From Gnetum montanum (taxonomy: Eukaryota > Streptophyta > Gnetopsida > Gnetales > Gnetaceae): 60,869 nucleotides of DNA. The DNA is taken from contig MNCI01022555.1 of assembly GCA_015680685.1 (NCBI GenBank), positions 105,977 to 166,845 of the forward strand, written 5' to 3'. The notes beneath the pieces were generated by a model. That model searched no databases. It was not told the origin of the DNA and saw only the letters and a list, made by a program, of their open reading frames with translations. This document shows positions 36,196 to 46,457 of the stretch, piece by piece. Made by a program: the position numbers and the translations under genes. Position 1 is the first letter of the stretch. Each line of letters begins with the position of its first letter.

Positions 36196-37016
36196 TAATG
36201 GGACGCAATATCACATGGGCCACAATATTGCGTCTTCCCTGCGATATCGCATACATGATATCGCAGTCCACCGTAATGTCTATAAATAAGAAGCGGCTCT
36301 CCGTTGTTTCTTAGTTTTATGTTAGATTGTAGTGAAACTCTAGCATTTTGTTCCTTCTAGAGATAGATTATTTTCTAGTGTCTGCCCACAGTGTGGTGAA
36401 TGTAATTGTACGGCATCCTTTATTCGAGTGTGACGTACTTGGACACGCACATGACCGGCAATAAAGATCGAGATTACTTCATCATTGCAGCATTCACTTT
36501 GTTATTTAATTAATTAATTGTTATTTATTTAATTTTTATTTACTACTCTGTCTCTCACCCTTATCTCCTAGAACACAGAATGAGTACGACTTGATTACGA
36601 GCATTTAAGTGTGACTACTTGGTAACCCAGTAGCGTACCTAGGATCTGCACTTGGTAGTCTTAGTGGTAGTCATGCACAAAGTCCAAGATGTGTACAGAT
36701 AATCAAGGAACAGCTTCTCATCGCACTTAGGCTAGATTAGATTCTCTTACCCTTTCCCTCCTAGCTTAGCATAGTTAATATTATTTTCCACTACCTTCAA
36801 GAGTAGCGTTAGAATTAGGAACACATCATACACCTCACTCTGGACTAAACCATATGTGACAAAGCTAATACTAGTCCAGGTGGGAAGACAACGAACTGTG
36901 ACCTAAGGTTAATAATCTAGGTGCCACAACTAGTCCATCTATAGAGTTCGACTAGATCACGCATGAAAATGCTCGTATTTATATGGTTGAGTGTAGGGGT
37001 ATCTAGCCACTCATCA
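36196..37016 (+). repeat. 5' LTR of N4
   Basis: This 821 bp LTR begins TAATGGGACG, where the 3' copy has TGATGGGACG, so the terminal TG has mutated. TATAAATA is at 36281-36288 and a poly(A) signal AATAAA near 36460. The GATATC repeats of U3 are about one unit fewer than in the 3' LTR. Confidence 0.9.
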
Positions 37017-37017
37017 T

Positions 37018-37035
37018 TGGTGCCGTTGTCAGGGA
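37018..37035 (+). other. primer binding site of N4
   Basis: TGGTGCCGTTGTCAGGGA matches the tRNA-Asp-complementary plant site at 15 of 18 positions and starts one base after the 5' LTR. Confidence 0.85.
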
Positions 37036-37157
37036 CGGTGCTAGTTATCTAGATTCGTTATATCATACAAGGTTGTTGTATAGGACTTAACGATGTATCT
37101 CTTAGAAAGAAGTAATTACAAAAAGTCACGTTTAAATTCACACATAACTTCACAACA

Positions 37158-39139
37158 ATGCCTCTCCTACAAGACGATAATAACACCACACTTAGTGAGG
37201 AAGTTCATTGGAGAACCAACGAACTATATGACAATGAAGATTGGAGTATACAACCTGAAGTGGGAGTTTCTTATAAAAATGAACAACAACAACATCATAG
37301 CAACACACGAAGACATAACTAACCTGATGACGATGAACCCCCACTGGCCACTACAAGCTTAACGCAAATACAAGAGGCTGTTCGAATCTCACGTAGCCAT
37401 CATAAAGAGAGCCGACTACCCAGGCTCAATTTAAATAACTTTCCTACATTTTTAGGAGGCTATGACTTAGATCCGCATCAACATTTACAAGCCTTCTATG
37501 ATGCCTGCACATGGAATAACATTTAAAATGGATGGCAAAAACTTAAGCTCTTTCCTATGACACTCGTTGACCAAGAAAAAGTATGGTATAGATTGTTAAA
37601 ACCAAATTCAATACGACGCTGGTCAACAATGGTAGAAGTCTTTAAAGAAAAATATCAAACCTATGCAAGAGTGTTAGCCTTGAGGAAAAAAATCCAAGGA
37701 TGGAAACAAGCACAACATAAACCCTTGGACATGGCCTTAGAAAGATATTATGCACTATTAAACAACTGTCCTGGCCATGGGTTTTCCGAGGAAAGGCTAA
37801 TGTATCATATTATTGATGGGCTACGTAATGAAACAAGAGAGACCTTAGGAATGTATGCCTAAGGTCAACTATATAACTTACAAACCCACCAAGTCCAAGA
37901 GCTTATTAAGTGGGTAGCAAAAGAAGAAGGAGATATGGCTAGATCGGAGAGTGTTGAAAAACATCAACGAGACCAAAATTTCAACTTAACAAAGGTCCAT
38001 GATCATAACAAGGAGAAATCAACCAATCTCAAGGTGGAAACATCATCTTTTCCAATACAATGAACATTACAAGAAGCCGAGGCAAAGATCAATAAGATGT
38101 TGGAATGGATGAATCCAAAGTATGGAGAATATATCAATAATATTGGAGATAGAGTTTTGACAACCCAAGAAGCAGGACGAAACATTAGGCATTCAAAAAA
38201 AAGAATGAAGGGAATAAGCACTCAACTGCTAATCATACATATGAATGCAACATATGCCTGTACAATCATCCCAAGGGCCAATGCCCAATATTGTTACATC
38301 TACAAGAGCATTGGGGAAACACGTTACATCCAAAGTTCGTATAGAGATACTGTGTTAGACCACAATGGCAACCATCCCAGTCGTGGGGGAGACCACCCTT
38401 AAACTGGAGACACCCTTCATATTTTCCAAATCTAAATGCTTATCACGTTCAACACCCTGTTTCCATTCGAACCAACATACTCTATCTCACCATAATACCA
38501 TTCTCCACAATACTATCAACCCATACCTCCAACACAACCACCACCTTGGGCACCTTATATTCCTCCTAACTTTCCACATTCTCATCCTTTCCCTCCTTCC
38601 AAAATGCCACCAATTGTTCCTAGGGTACCTGCACCACTGCAACAACCCACAAATAAAACTTGTACTAATACTACCAACAACAGTGAAAAACCTCCTCAAC
38701 ATCCAAAGCACCCCTTCTTTAAACACGACCGTAAGAAGGGACAACCTAATTCAAAGGCCACTGCATCTTCCAACTTAGCACAAGTCCCACACTATGGTGC
38801 ATCCTTATCTTCAAACCCAACACCTCATGTAACTTCATCAAGGCTACCAACTAACACTCCAACAACCATATAGCCCAATGAACACAACCATGGGAGGCAT
38901 CAATCCAATCCTTGCATACCATCTAACGGTCACAAACATCTAGTGGGTCAACTTGTTATCCAGGAACTACATCGTATAAAGTGCCCCACTATGCTTATTA
39001 TAATCAAGTGTGTGAACCCCAAGGGGATAAGTATAAACCGGTTCCAATACTTCCAACATGCAAGGATCCTCAACCTTCATTTATTAATCCTTACTATCCT
39101 CAATCAATTAGTTATGGGGGATACCTCCAATTTTACTAA
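37158..39139 (+). pseudogene. gag of N4
   Basis: The start at 37158 opens MPLLQDDNN. One frame holds until about 38200 with only four stops. It contains DDDEPPLATTSLTQIQEAV (about residues 55-75), LGGYDLDPHQHLQAFYDACTW, KLKLFPMTLVDQEKVWYRLL, FKEKYQTYARV and LDMALERYYALLNNCPGHGF, together the gag core (37440-37870). A Lys/Glu-rich linker and a zinc knuckle CNICLYNHPKGQC (38246-38284) follow. A Pro/Thr/His-rich tail crosses two or three frameshifts and ends YGGYLQFY with stop at 39139. Total about 660 codons. The knuckle is of the C-x2-C-x3-H-x4-C type. Gag would package element RNA; because there is no pol, replication would need enzymes from another element. Confidence 0.85.
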
Positions 39140-39159
39140 CAAGTAGGATTAATAAATCT

Positions 39160-41090
39160 TTTTCATTTTTCTTTAATTTTACAACTTTTTTTCTAGTTTT
39201 TCATTTTTCAACTTTTTGTTTATCTTTTCATCTTTTTGTGTTTTGTGTTTTTGTCTTTTTACGTTTTTGTAAGTAATCTTGTCTATGAATAAAACACTCA
39301 TGTGGATCATTGGTTGAGGTGTGTTCTATGTTATTAAGTCATGAGTGATCAATTATTTGGACCAGTGAGTCCATTACACCCACTCATCCACTCTACAAAA
39401 ACAGATTCTGTTCAAGGGTACAATGATATTCTTGAAATACCTAAAAACTTAAAATTAATTTTGTATTCATTGTACCCAGAATGAAGAAGGATGGACCAAG
39501 AGGGAATGAATAGGGTGTGACATCAAGGGGACTTGTGGATTCTCTTTGGTAATGTCTATGGGTGTTATCATGCAACATGGTCGTACTAAGATCCTTGTAG
39601 ATCTAATGAAAGATGGAAATAAGAGTAATCAAAAGGGCACTTCAAAATCAAAGGTTGTTCTAGGGGGTCCCACTGGAAAGACATGCACTCATGCCTAAAG
39701 GTTGGTGGCTTCTCTGGATTTAGTATTCAAAAACAAAAAAAAAAGATAGAGAGAAAAAAGAAGAAAAGTGCCACAAAACAAAAATCACTCCTCCCTTGGA
39801 CGAAACGCCAAGTGATCATACGCCTTGTTTTTATGGTACTCTCATCATTGTTCATCAGGGGATGAAACAATGCAATGTCACTAATTAGAAGGATGGACTT
39901 GGTCCTAATCTTGGAACAATCAGTTAATGACACATTAATCATGCTTTATACGCAGGATTCATTGTGCCCTGGGTCAGTTACCTCATGCCCCAATCTCTAC
40001 GATCCCTTTCTATAGTTCATCTCATCTCACTTTTTGTGTAATTGTAGCTTGTGTCCCATGTAGCATATAATTTTCATCTCATTCCGGTGATAATTACATG
40101 TGTGTGTTTTGTGGATGTTAGTGCGAATTACATTTGACCCTTCTGGTGCCCACGAACACTTTAAGTGTGGTTACACAAGGGCATTATAGGTTGGAACCTG
40201 CTTTGGGGAGGACCCACTTGTGTAATTTTTTGTAATCTTCACTGATTCTCTAGCTCAAACACATAATTTCTTACCCTCAGCTTAATTTCTCATGATTTTC
40301 TTTCCCTACCATTATCCCTCTAAATTTTAACGTTCCAATGTACTATTACATTCCCTTTTTTCATAACCGCCAAATTTTTATTGCTAAAGTTCACATCATT
40401 ATCATTAAGAGTTCCTCTCGAATCAATGATATTATCCTAGAACATCTTAATACTTGCAAATATCCTCAATTTCCAACATTAATTTCAAGAAAAATCATTA
40501 AAAATTTGGTATTTTCTTAGTGCCTCACATCACTAGGGACGCGATATCGCGTCGCGTCCCATGTCATATCACGTACGCAATGTATCATACGCGATATCGT
40601 GTCGTATTTTCCTATAAATAGGTACCCCCACCATAACACTTAGCATCATTTTGCCATTCACGCGGGGGGAGTTGTTGAAATTTTTCTTTGTGGCTTGCGA
40701 TTATGTGACCCTTGCTTTTTCACTCATATCTCGCTCACTGGTGCTCCGATTTTAATTCCGTTTGAACCTACTTGAACCCAGAGTGTTCAGTTTAGTTGTG
40801 GGGGAGAGACACTTGCCGAAAAGTGCCTAACGTTTTTGAAATTTATCATCACCCAAAGGACATCAGTTAGGATAATTAACTTTAACACTTAGCATAATTG
40901 TGCCAAAAATCATATGACCTTAGGTACACTGGGAGATTAAAAATGGAAACCACCTAAGTCACAAGACCCGTTATTACAATTTTCGGGCACGATCACATGT
41001 TATAACATAAGATCTTTAATTAAGGAAAGCAGTAAGGTATAACTTGACTTTAAAAACAACCTTACTTACACTTGACCCGCGTGATTGCAG
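39160..41090 (+). other. conserved non-coding block of N4 (motifs 1-3) and ORF2 leader
   Basis: In order: a T-rich tract (39157-39270), motif 1 at 39492-39553, motif 2 at 39666-39715, an A-rich tract at 39727-39770, and motif 3 at 40170-40225 with hairpins at 40188-40199 and 40204-40216. A second GATATC-rich patch with CCTATAAATA lies at 40540-40620, so this copy has an LTR-like U3 and TATA box in the middle of the element. The block ends with gtgattgcag directly before the ORF2 start, a good 3' splice-site shape. Confidence 0.6.
40540..40621 (+). promoter_or_regulatory. internal GATATC repeats and TATA box upstream of ORF2 in N4
   Basis: The text acgcgatatcgcgtcgcgtc and further GATATC-like copies are followed by CCTATAAATAGG (40611-40622). 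This is the same arrangement as in the LTR U3 regions of this family. It lies about 470 bases before the ORF2 start and could be an internal promoter or a captured U3 piece. Confidence 0.45.
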
Positions 41091-43880
41091 ATGGCTCCGA
41101 AACGTGCATAGCAGGAGGGTCCTGTTCAAGGTGGAACAAAATGATCTCATAGAGGTGGAAGACAAGGCCTTGCTAGATAGCATATAGAATAAGAGGTGAA
41201 ATCATTCAGCATCCATCAAGAGGAACCTCCTACCGGATGGTCTGGGCAAGCAAAAATGGGAGCTGCTATTGTGCCTGAACCGGGACAACAACTCACGTTG
41301 TCCCAAGAGTGTGTGCAGGCTATCCATGAGAAGTCCACATTTGCTACAGTGATTTTGGAGCTAAAATTTGAATCTTTTGTAGAGTTCGCTCCTAAGGCTA
41401 TTAGGGATCACCTCAAAGGGTCTCCCTTCTGTCCTATCCTCTCTGAAAGTGGTGCCTAGTACCTAGGAGAAACGTACTAGTTCTGGCACAATAGGGAGCA
41501 GGGCACCACAGTTAGAATTGTGGTGTGACAGTTGATTTCTCTGCACAGGCTATTTCGAAAGTGTTAAACCTTCTGAACTCAGGGCCCCAAGTTGCCCAGT
41601 TATCCACCTGTTCAGACCCTGATGTGCAAAAGGATTAGTTAGAGAAGGCTTATGGCAGAGACAAAGCATTTGGTGAACTGACAACGAAAGAGAGATTTTA
41701 TTTTAAAATTGAAACCTATCACCTCTTCCACAAAAAAGGCTTAAAAAGAATATCAATGTATGTGGCTCAAGGATTTGAAGTGTTCATGGGAAAGGTTAAT
41801 GCTAACCTTCCCCATCTATATTTGATAGAGATCCTAAGGTAATTTGAAGAACTGAAGTCAGGGAAGATGGTGTTGCCTTTCCCCTGTCTTATCAAAAAGC
41901 TTTGCTGACGTGTTGGTATTCGAGGGTACACTAATGATGTCCTCCAAAAAGCCCAAAATGCTTCTTATGCCAAATTACTAAAGGCACCAGCTCCCAAAAA
42001 GAGCACTAGCAAAGAGCTGAGACCCGAAGAAGAAGAAGAACATATGATTGGACCACCTGCAACTCAACTTGTAGGACCCAGTCAGCCTTTAACCATGGAT
42101 CCCAGCCAACAACTAGAAGCAGGGCTTGGCACAGGTCAGGATCAGCCGCTACCACCACAAGACTACAGACCGTCGATGAGCCATCTTAGGCCCATCACTG
42201 AGATGGTTACTTGGGGAAGTTGTGATGACATAAACCTCTTCCACGTCATCGATGATTTCGATCAGCCTACAATTTCATTAGATCGCACAAGGGATAAATT
42301 ATCAATTCAAACAAGAGGAGGGGAAAGTAGATGGTCGCAACAGATCTTAGAAAATGCGGCATCTTTTCAGGTGTAATTAGAGACTGGTGAAGTGACCACT
42401 ATGGTGGTCATGCAACACCAAAATGTCGTAGGAGCTGCAAATGTGGTCACAGACCACATCAAAGAATCTTTCAACGTACCTATTGTGCCACCGGTAGATC
42501 TCTCAAGAGCACGGGATGCTCAAACTCTTGTCAGGACCTCAATGACTCCTACAGAACATGAGGATGTACTTAATAGATTACTTCAAATAGGACAAGTAAT
42601 GATGTCTCTGTTTGACATCCCTCAAGATGTCACAGCAATTCAATCAGACCTCATTTCCACAAAGGGGAAGCTAGTCATATCGAAAGTAAGGGTCGAGCAT
42701 GCTGAAGCTGAAGTGCAAAAACTACAAGAGCAGCTCATAGCCTTACAAGTAGCACAGCGAGACCCTCTACAATTTATTCTTGTAGACCAACTAGAAAATT
42801 TCAGAATCAAGAAAATAACAAAGTTGATCGTAGAGAATAAGAAGGTGGCAGAAGAAAAGGAGACGACTGTTTGGGATGTCTCCATAGCAGAAGCACGAAC
42901 CCATGTGTACCTTAAGGCACTCAAGGCCTTAGAAGAAGAAAATAAGCAGTTGGTTGCAGAAAACCTTCGGTTGACCTCTGTGGAGAAGCAAAAGAATGTT
43001 CTCGATGAACACTTTCATCAGCTACAAGAATAATTCATTTGAATCAACCAAGATGTAAGTCATTTAGCCAGAGGGAATTGAACCCTCTCAATGGAGGAGG
43101 TAACGCGCTATTCACCAAAAATCAGCAATTGAGATAAGCACATGGCAAAATGAGGCTAAACGACATGAGAAGCTGAAGGGGCATTTCCGTGATCAGGTGG
43201 GGATGTATAAACAAATCCTAGAGAATGAGATCCATATGGCCAAGGCTCAAATCAACACTATCAGTGCTCAGCACACTAATTGGAGAGCCATATTGGACAC
43301 TTACTCCTTCACCCACCAAGCGGAAGTTAAAAATCGAGACGTGTAGATCTAGGACTTGATAGAATACATGGAGTTGGCAAACCTCAAATATGCCAACCTT
43401 GCCATGTTAACATCAGGGTGCCCAAGAATAGAGCTCAAACAGTAGGTAGCTTCCACCCATCTCAAATATGAGGCAGAATTTGCAGAACGTAAGAAGCTAG
43501 TTGAAAAACTGGATGTTGCAAATTCTAAACTTGAGGTGGTAAAAGCAAGCTACCAAGGATAGAAAGATGTAGCAATTGACTTGGCTCGATAGCTAACAGA
43601 TCTTCACGAATACAAAGTCAAAGCCAAAGCCTATGAGGAGGAATGACGAGTGTTCGCAGCATGGTATGTCAAAGCCAACCAAATGTTCCCGCAACTACCC
43701 TGTCCGTGGGAGGTGCCGACTCCATCAAACATAGGAACACTTGCATGGACTACACAAGATCCTTGGACCAAAGAGGAGAAGCTCTAAGTCATACTTCAAC
43801 ACCATCAAGCTTCAAAGCCTGGAGCACATGACAAAGGGAAAGCTCCCATGGAGGAGCCACCACCACCAGGAACTACATGA
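41091..43880 (+). pseudogene. ORF2 of N4: plant-transposon-protein-like domain plus coiled coil
   Basis: The start at 41091 opens MAPKRA and the stop at 43878-43880 follows PPPPGTT, about 930 codons. Residues about 35-125 read SFSIHQEEPPTGW, then LTLSQECVQAIHEKSTFATV and FVEFAPKAIRDHLKGSPFCP. From 41690 to 41960 come YHLFHKKGLKRIS, NANLPHLYLIEIL, VLPFPCLIKKLC and GYTNDVLQKAQNASYAKLL, resembling the plant putative-transposon-protein domain. A spacer (42044-42390) is rich in Gln and Pro. A long coiled coil follows (about 42640-43560), with QSDLISTKGKLVISKVRVEH and AEAEVQKLQEQLIAL. The tail is short and Pro-rich. Stops and a few frameshifts are present. Function is unknown. Conservation of the whole layout between N1 and N4 suggests it was once under selection. 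Confidence 0.7.
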
Positions 43881-44035
43881 GTTCCATTTTTTGTAGTTGT
43901 AGTATTTTTCTATGTTGTGTCTTCCCACACTGCGGCATTAGTCCATTTCTTTTTCCAGTTAATAATCCCATACCTATCCACTGTGTAATCAATGGAGCTT
44001 GTTCTCTTTGTAACTCAAGGATGAGTTTTTATTCA

Positions 44036-44047
44036 GTCGTGGGGGTA
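44036..44047 (+). other. polypurine tract of N4
   Basis: GTCGTGGGGGTA abuts the 3' LTR and is preceded by aaggatgagtttttattca, as in P1. Confidence 0.8.
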
Positions 44048-44902
44048 TGATGGGACGCGATATTGCATAGGCCGCAATATCGCATCTGTCGCGATATCGC
44101 ATCCCCCGCGATATCACGTCTTCCCTGCAATATCGCATATGCAATATCGTAGTCCACCATAATGTCTATAAATAAGAAGTGGCTCTCCCTTGTTTCTCAG
44201 TTTTATGCTAGATTGTAGTGAAACTCTGGCAGTTTGATCCTTCCAAAGATAGATTATTTTCTAGTGTTTGCCCGCAATGTGGTGAATGTAATTGTACGAC
44301 ATCTTTTATTCAAGTGTGATGTACTTGGACACGCACATGACCAGCAATAAAGATTGAGATTACTTCATCATTGCAGCATTCACTTTGTTATTTAATTAAT
44401 TTATTGTTATTTATTAAATTGTTATTTACTACTTTCTCTCTCACCCTTATCTCCTAGAACGCAGAATGAGTATGACTTGATTACGAGCATTTAAGTGTGA
44501 CTACTTGGTAACCCAGTGGCATACCTAGGATCTGCACTTGGTAATCCCAATGGTAGTCATGCATGAAGTTCAAAATATGTACGGATAATCAAGGAATGAC
44601 TGCTCATCGCACTTAGGCTAGATTAGATTCTCTTATCCTTTCCCTCCTAGCTTAACATAGTTAATATTATTTTCCACTGCCTTCAGGAGTAGCGTTAGAA
44701 TTAGGAACACATCATACACCTCACTCTGGACTAAACCATACGTGACAAAGCTAATACTAGTCCAAGTGGGATGATAGCGAACTGCGACCTAAGGTTAACG
44801 ATCTAGGTGCCACAACTAGTCCGTCTGCGGACTTCGACTGGATCATGCATGAAAATGCTCGTATTCGTATGGTTGAGTGTAGGGGTATATCGCCACTCAT
44901 CA
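44048..44902 (+). repeat. 3' LTR of N4
   Basis: This is an 855 bp LTR from TGATGGGACG to CACTCATCA, with TATAAATA at 44167-44174. Its U3 has palindromic GCGATATCGC copies (44055-44150), one more unit than the 5' LTR. Differences between the two LTRs are mostly C/T and G/A. Confidence 0.9.
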
Positions 44903-45233
44903 TCTTCCTTTTGCATCTCTTTCTTAGAGGCTATCCAACACTACCGTGACAATTAGACTTGTCACTAGCTAAAAGGAATGCCTAGTTCTCTTCCTATCTT
45001 GCTTCAACTTGTACCTATTACTCATCTTTATTGGCTTTGAAACTCCATGCTAATATGAACTCTAATACCTATGTATAAATACCTTAGGTCAAATCCTCAA
45101 AGGTTACCTCAAGAGACATGCTCATTATTACAATGCATCCTCTTGGATATTAATACACTAATATAATACCTATTATGAAGACACATTAGCTTTATTATGC
45201 AACATCATTTAGGAATTGGGACATGATAATCCA
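44903..45233 (+). repeat. X1, right part
   Basis: The segment continues X1 and matches 56363-56705: cttcctatct, ctattactcatctt against ctattattcacctt, TATAAATACC (45074-45083), caaagg.ttcctcaagagacatg, and a final gggacatgat. TATA box and TG..-type start suggest a solo LTR of another retrotransposon, with ATCCCATT at the start and an AATTGGGACAT end as short inverted ends. The target duplication (TAATA / TAATC) is imperfect. Confidence 0.6.
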
Positions 45234-45357
45234 CCCCCTCTAGATTTTTTCATCCTCAAAAGAGTCCACATTCATAATATTTTTGTAGCTCTAGTGCTCC
45301 TTCCATGCTCCTATACTCCAATACTTTCATTTGTCCTTTTGAATTAAGGTTGAGTAT
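45234..45357. other. short spacer before P1
   Basis: This is unique-looking sequence without coding or repeat features that I can name. AGTAT (45353-45357) is the left flank of P1. Confidence 0.4.
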
Positions 45358-46321
45358 TGATGAAAGTGGTTACTCTAGAGGTTTACTCTAATTATTAGAG
45401 CAGTTACTCTAGCAGTTTATTCTAATTATTAGAGCAGTTACTCTAGCAGTTTATTCTAATTATTAGAGTAGTTACTCTAGTGGTTTATTCTAATTAATAG
45501 AGCAATTACTCTAGTGGTTTATTCTAGTTATTAGAGTGGTTACTCTAATTATTAGAGTAGTTGCTCCCAAGCCTATAAATACAGTGCCCAGGCGCACAAT
45601 TGAGAAAGAAGTATTTTAGCAGTTAAATAGCAAAACTCTTGTAGTTAGAGTATTTTCCAAGTTCCCATAGTAGGAGGTCTAATTTTGGATGGATCTTTAT
45701 TCGAGCATTGTGTACCTGAGCACACCTTGTATACAGCAATAAAGACGAGCTCTTTGATTCATCCTTGCAACACTTGAGATTTTTTTTTATGCATTTCTTT
45801 TATTTTATTTTCTTATGCATTTATTTTATTTTATGCACTTTACATTTATGATATTATAATTGCAATTCATTTTGATCAATTAAGCAAATCATTAAATTAC
45901 ACTTAGTACAATCACTTCGAGCATGCATGTAACACTTGATAACCCAGTAACGATTAGCATAAGGTAATCCTAGTAGTGTTGCACTGGTTCAGGATGTGTA
46001 CGACAAGTGAGAATGGATGCTTGTGTTAGGATTAGTTCAAACTTAGTTAATGAGTAGTTAAGTTAAATTAGTCACCTAGTTATCTCTCTCCTTCCCTACT
46101 AGCGCAGGACATAAAAACATAAAAGCTATAAAAATCATGTGCCTAAAGCTTACTTAATCATACAATCATAACATACAGGTAAGCTTGGGAAGACAATGAT
46201 CAACCAACCCATCCTTGTTCCACAAGGGTGCATAAGCACTTAGTCCTTGGAATTTGACCGAATCGTGCATGAAACACTTATATTTGTATGGTTAAGCATA
46301 GGGGTACCTCATCGTTCATCA
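45358..46321 (+). repeat. 5' LTR of P1
   Basis: This is a 964 bp LTR from TGATGAAAGTGG to CGTTCATCA. TATAAATA is at 45574-45581 and the poly(A) signal AATAAA at 45738-45743, with the shared R text gcattgtgtacctgagcaca. The U3 consists mainly of the 34-bp repeat listed separately and has no GATATC repeats. Confidence 0.88.
45369..45562 (+). repeat. 34-bp tandem repeat in the U3 of P1 (5' LTR)
   Basis: GTTACTCTAG recurs at 45369, 45403, 45437, 45471, 45505 and 45539, always 34 bp apart, each followed by TTATTCTAATTATTAGAG. It ends 12 bases before the TATA box, the place where enhancer repeats sit in many LTRs. Confidence 0.9.
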
Positions 46322-46322
46322 T

Positions 46323-46340
46323 TGGTGCCGTCATCAAGGA
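46323..46340 (+). other. primer binding site of P1
   Basis: TGGTGCCGTCATCAAGGA is a decayed tRNA-Asp-complementary site directly after the 5' LTR. Confidence 0.75.
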
Positions 46341-46457
46341 CTTAGTTGTTTGTGCACTAACTAGAACATAGGAAATCATTCACATCATTGGAATGAAACC
46401 CTAAGGTTTGTTGAGAAAATAATAAACAAGAATACATTGCACACTGAACAGAAAAGT

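Larger units (their letters stand above)
36196..44902 (+). mobile_element. N4: complete non-autonomous gag+ORF2 LTR element
   Basis: The element is 8,707 bp with two LTRs, primer site, gag (37158-39139), non-coding block, ORF2 (41091-43880) and polypurine tract, with a perfect TCTTC target duplication. No pol is present, and there is no space for one between gag and ORF2 apart from 1.95 kb of non-coding block. It is the best preserved member of the N family and serves as its reference. Confidence 0.92.

Noticed and set aside
36196-44902. N4 as an element with hidden pol
   Set aside because: I looked for the reverse transcriptase boxes, the HHCC and D-D-E integrase pattern and the protease loop in all frames between gag and the 3' LTR and found none.
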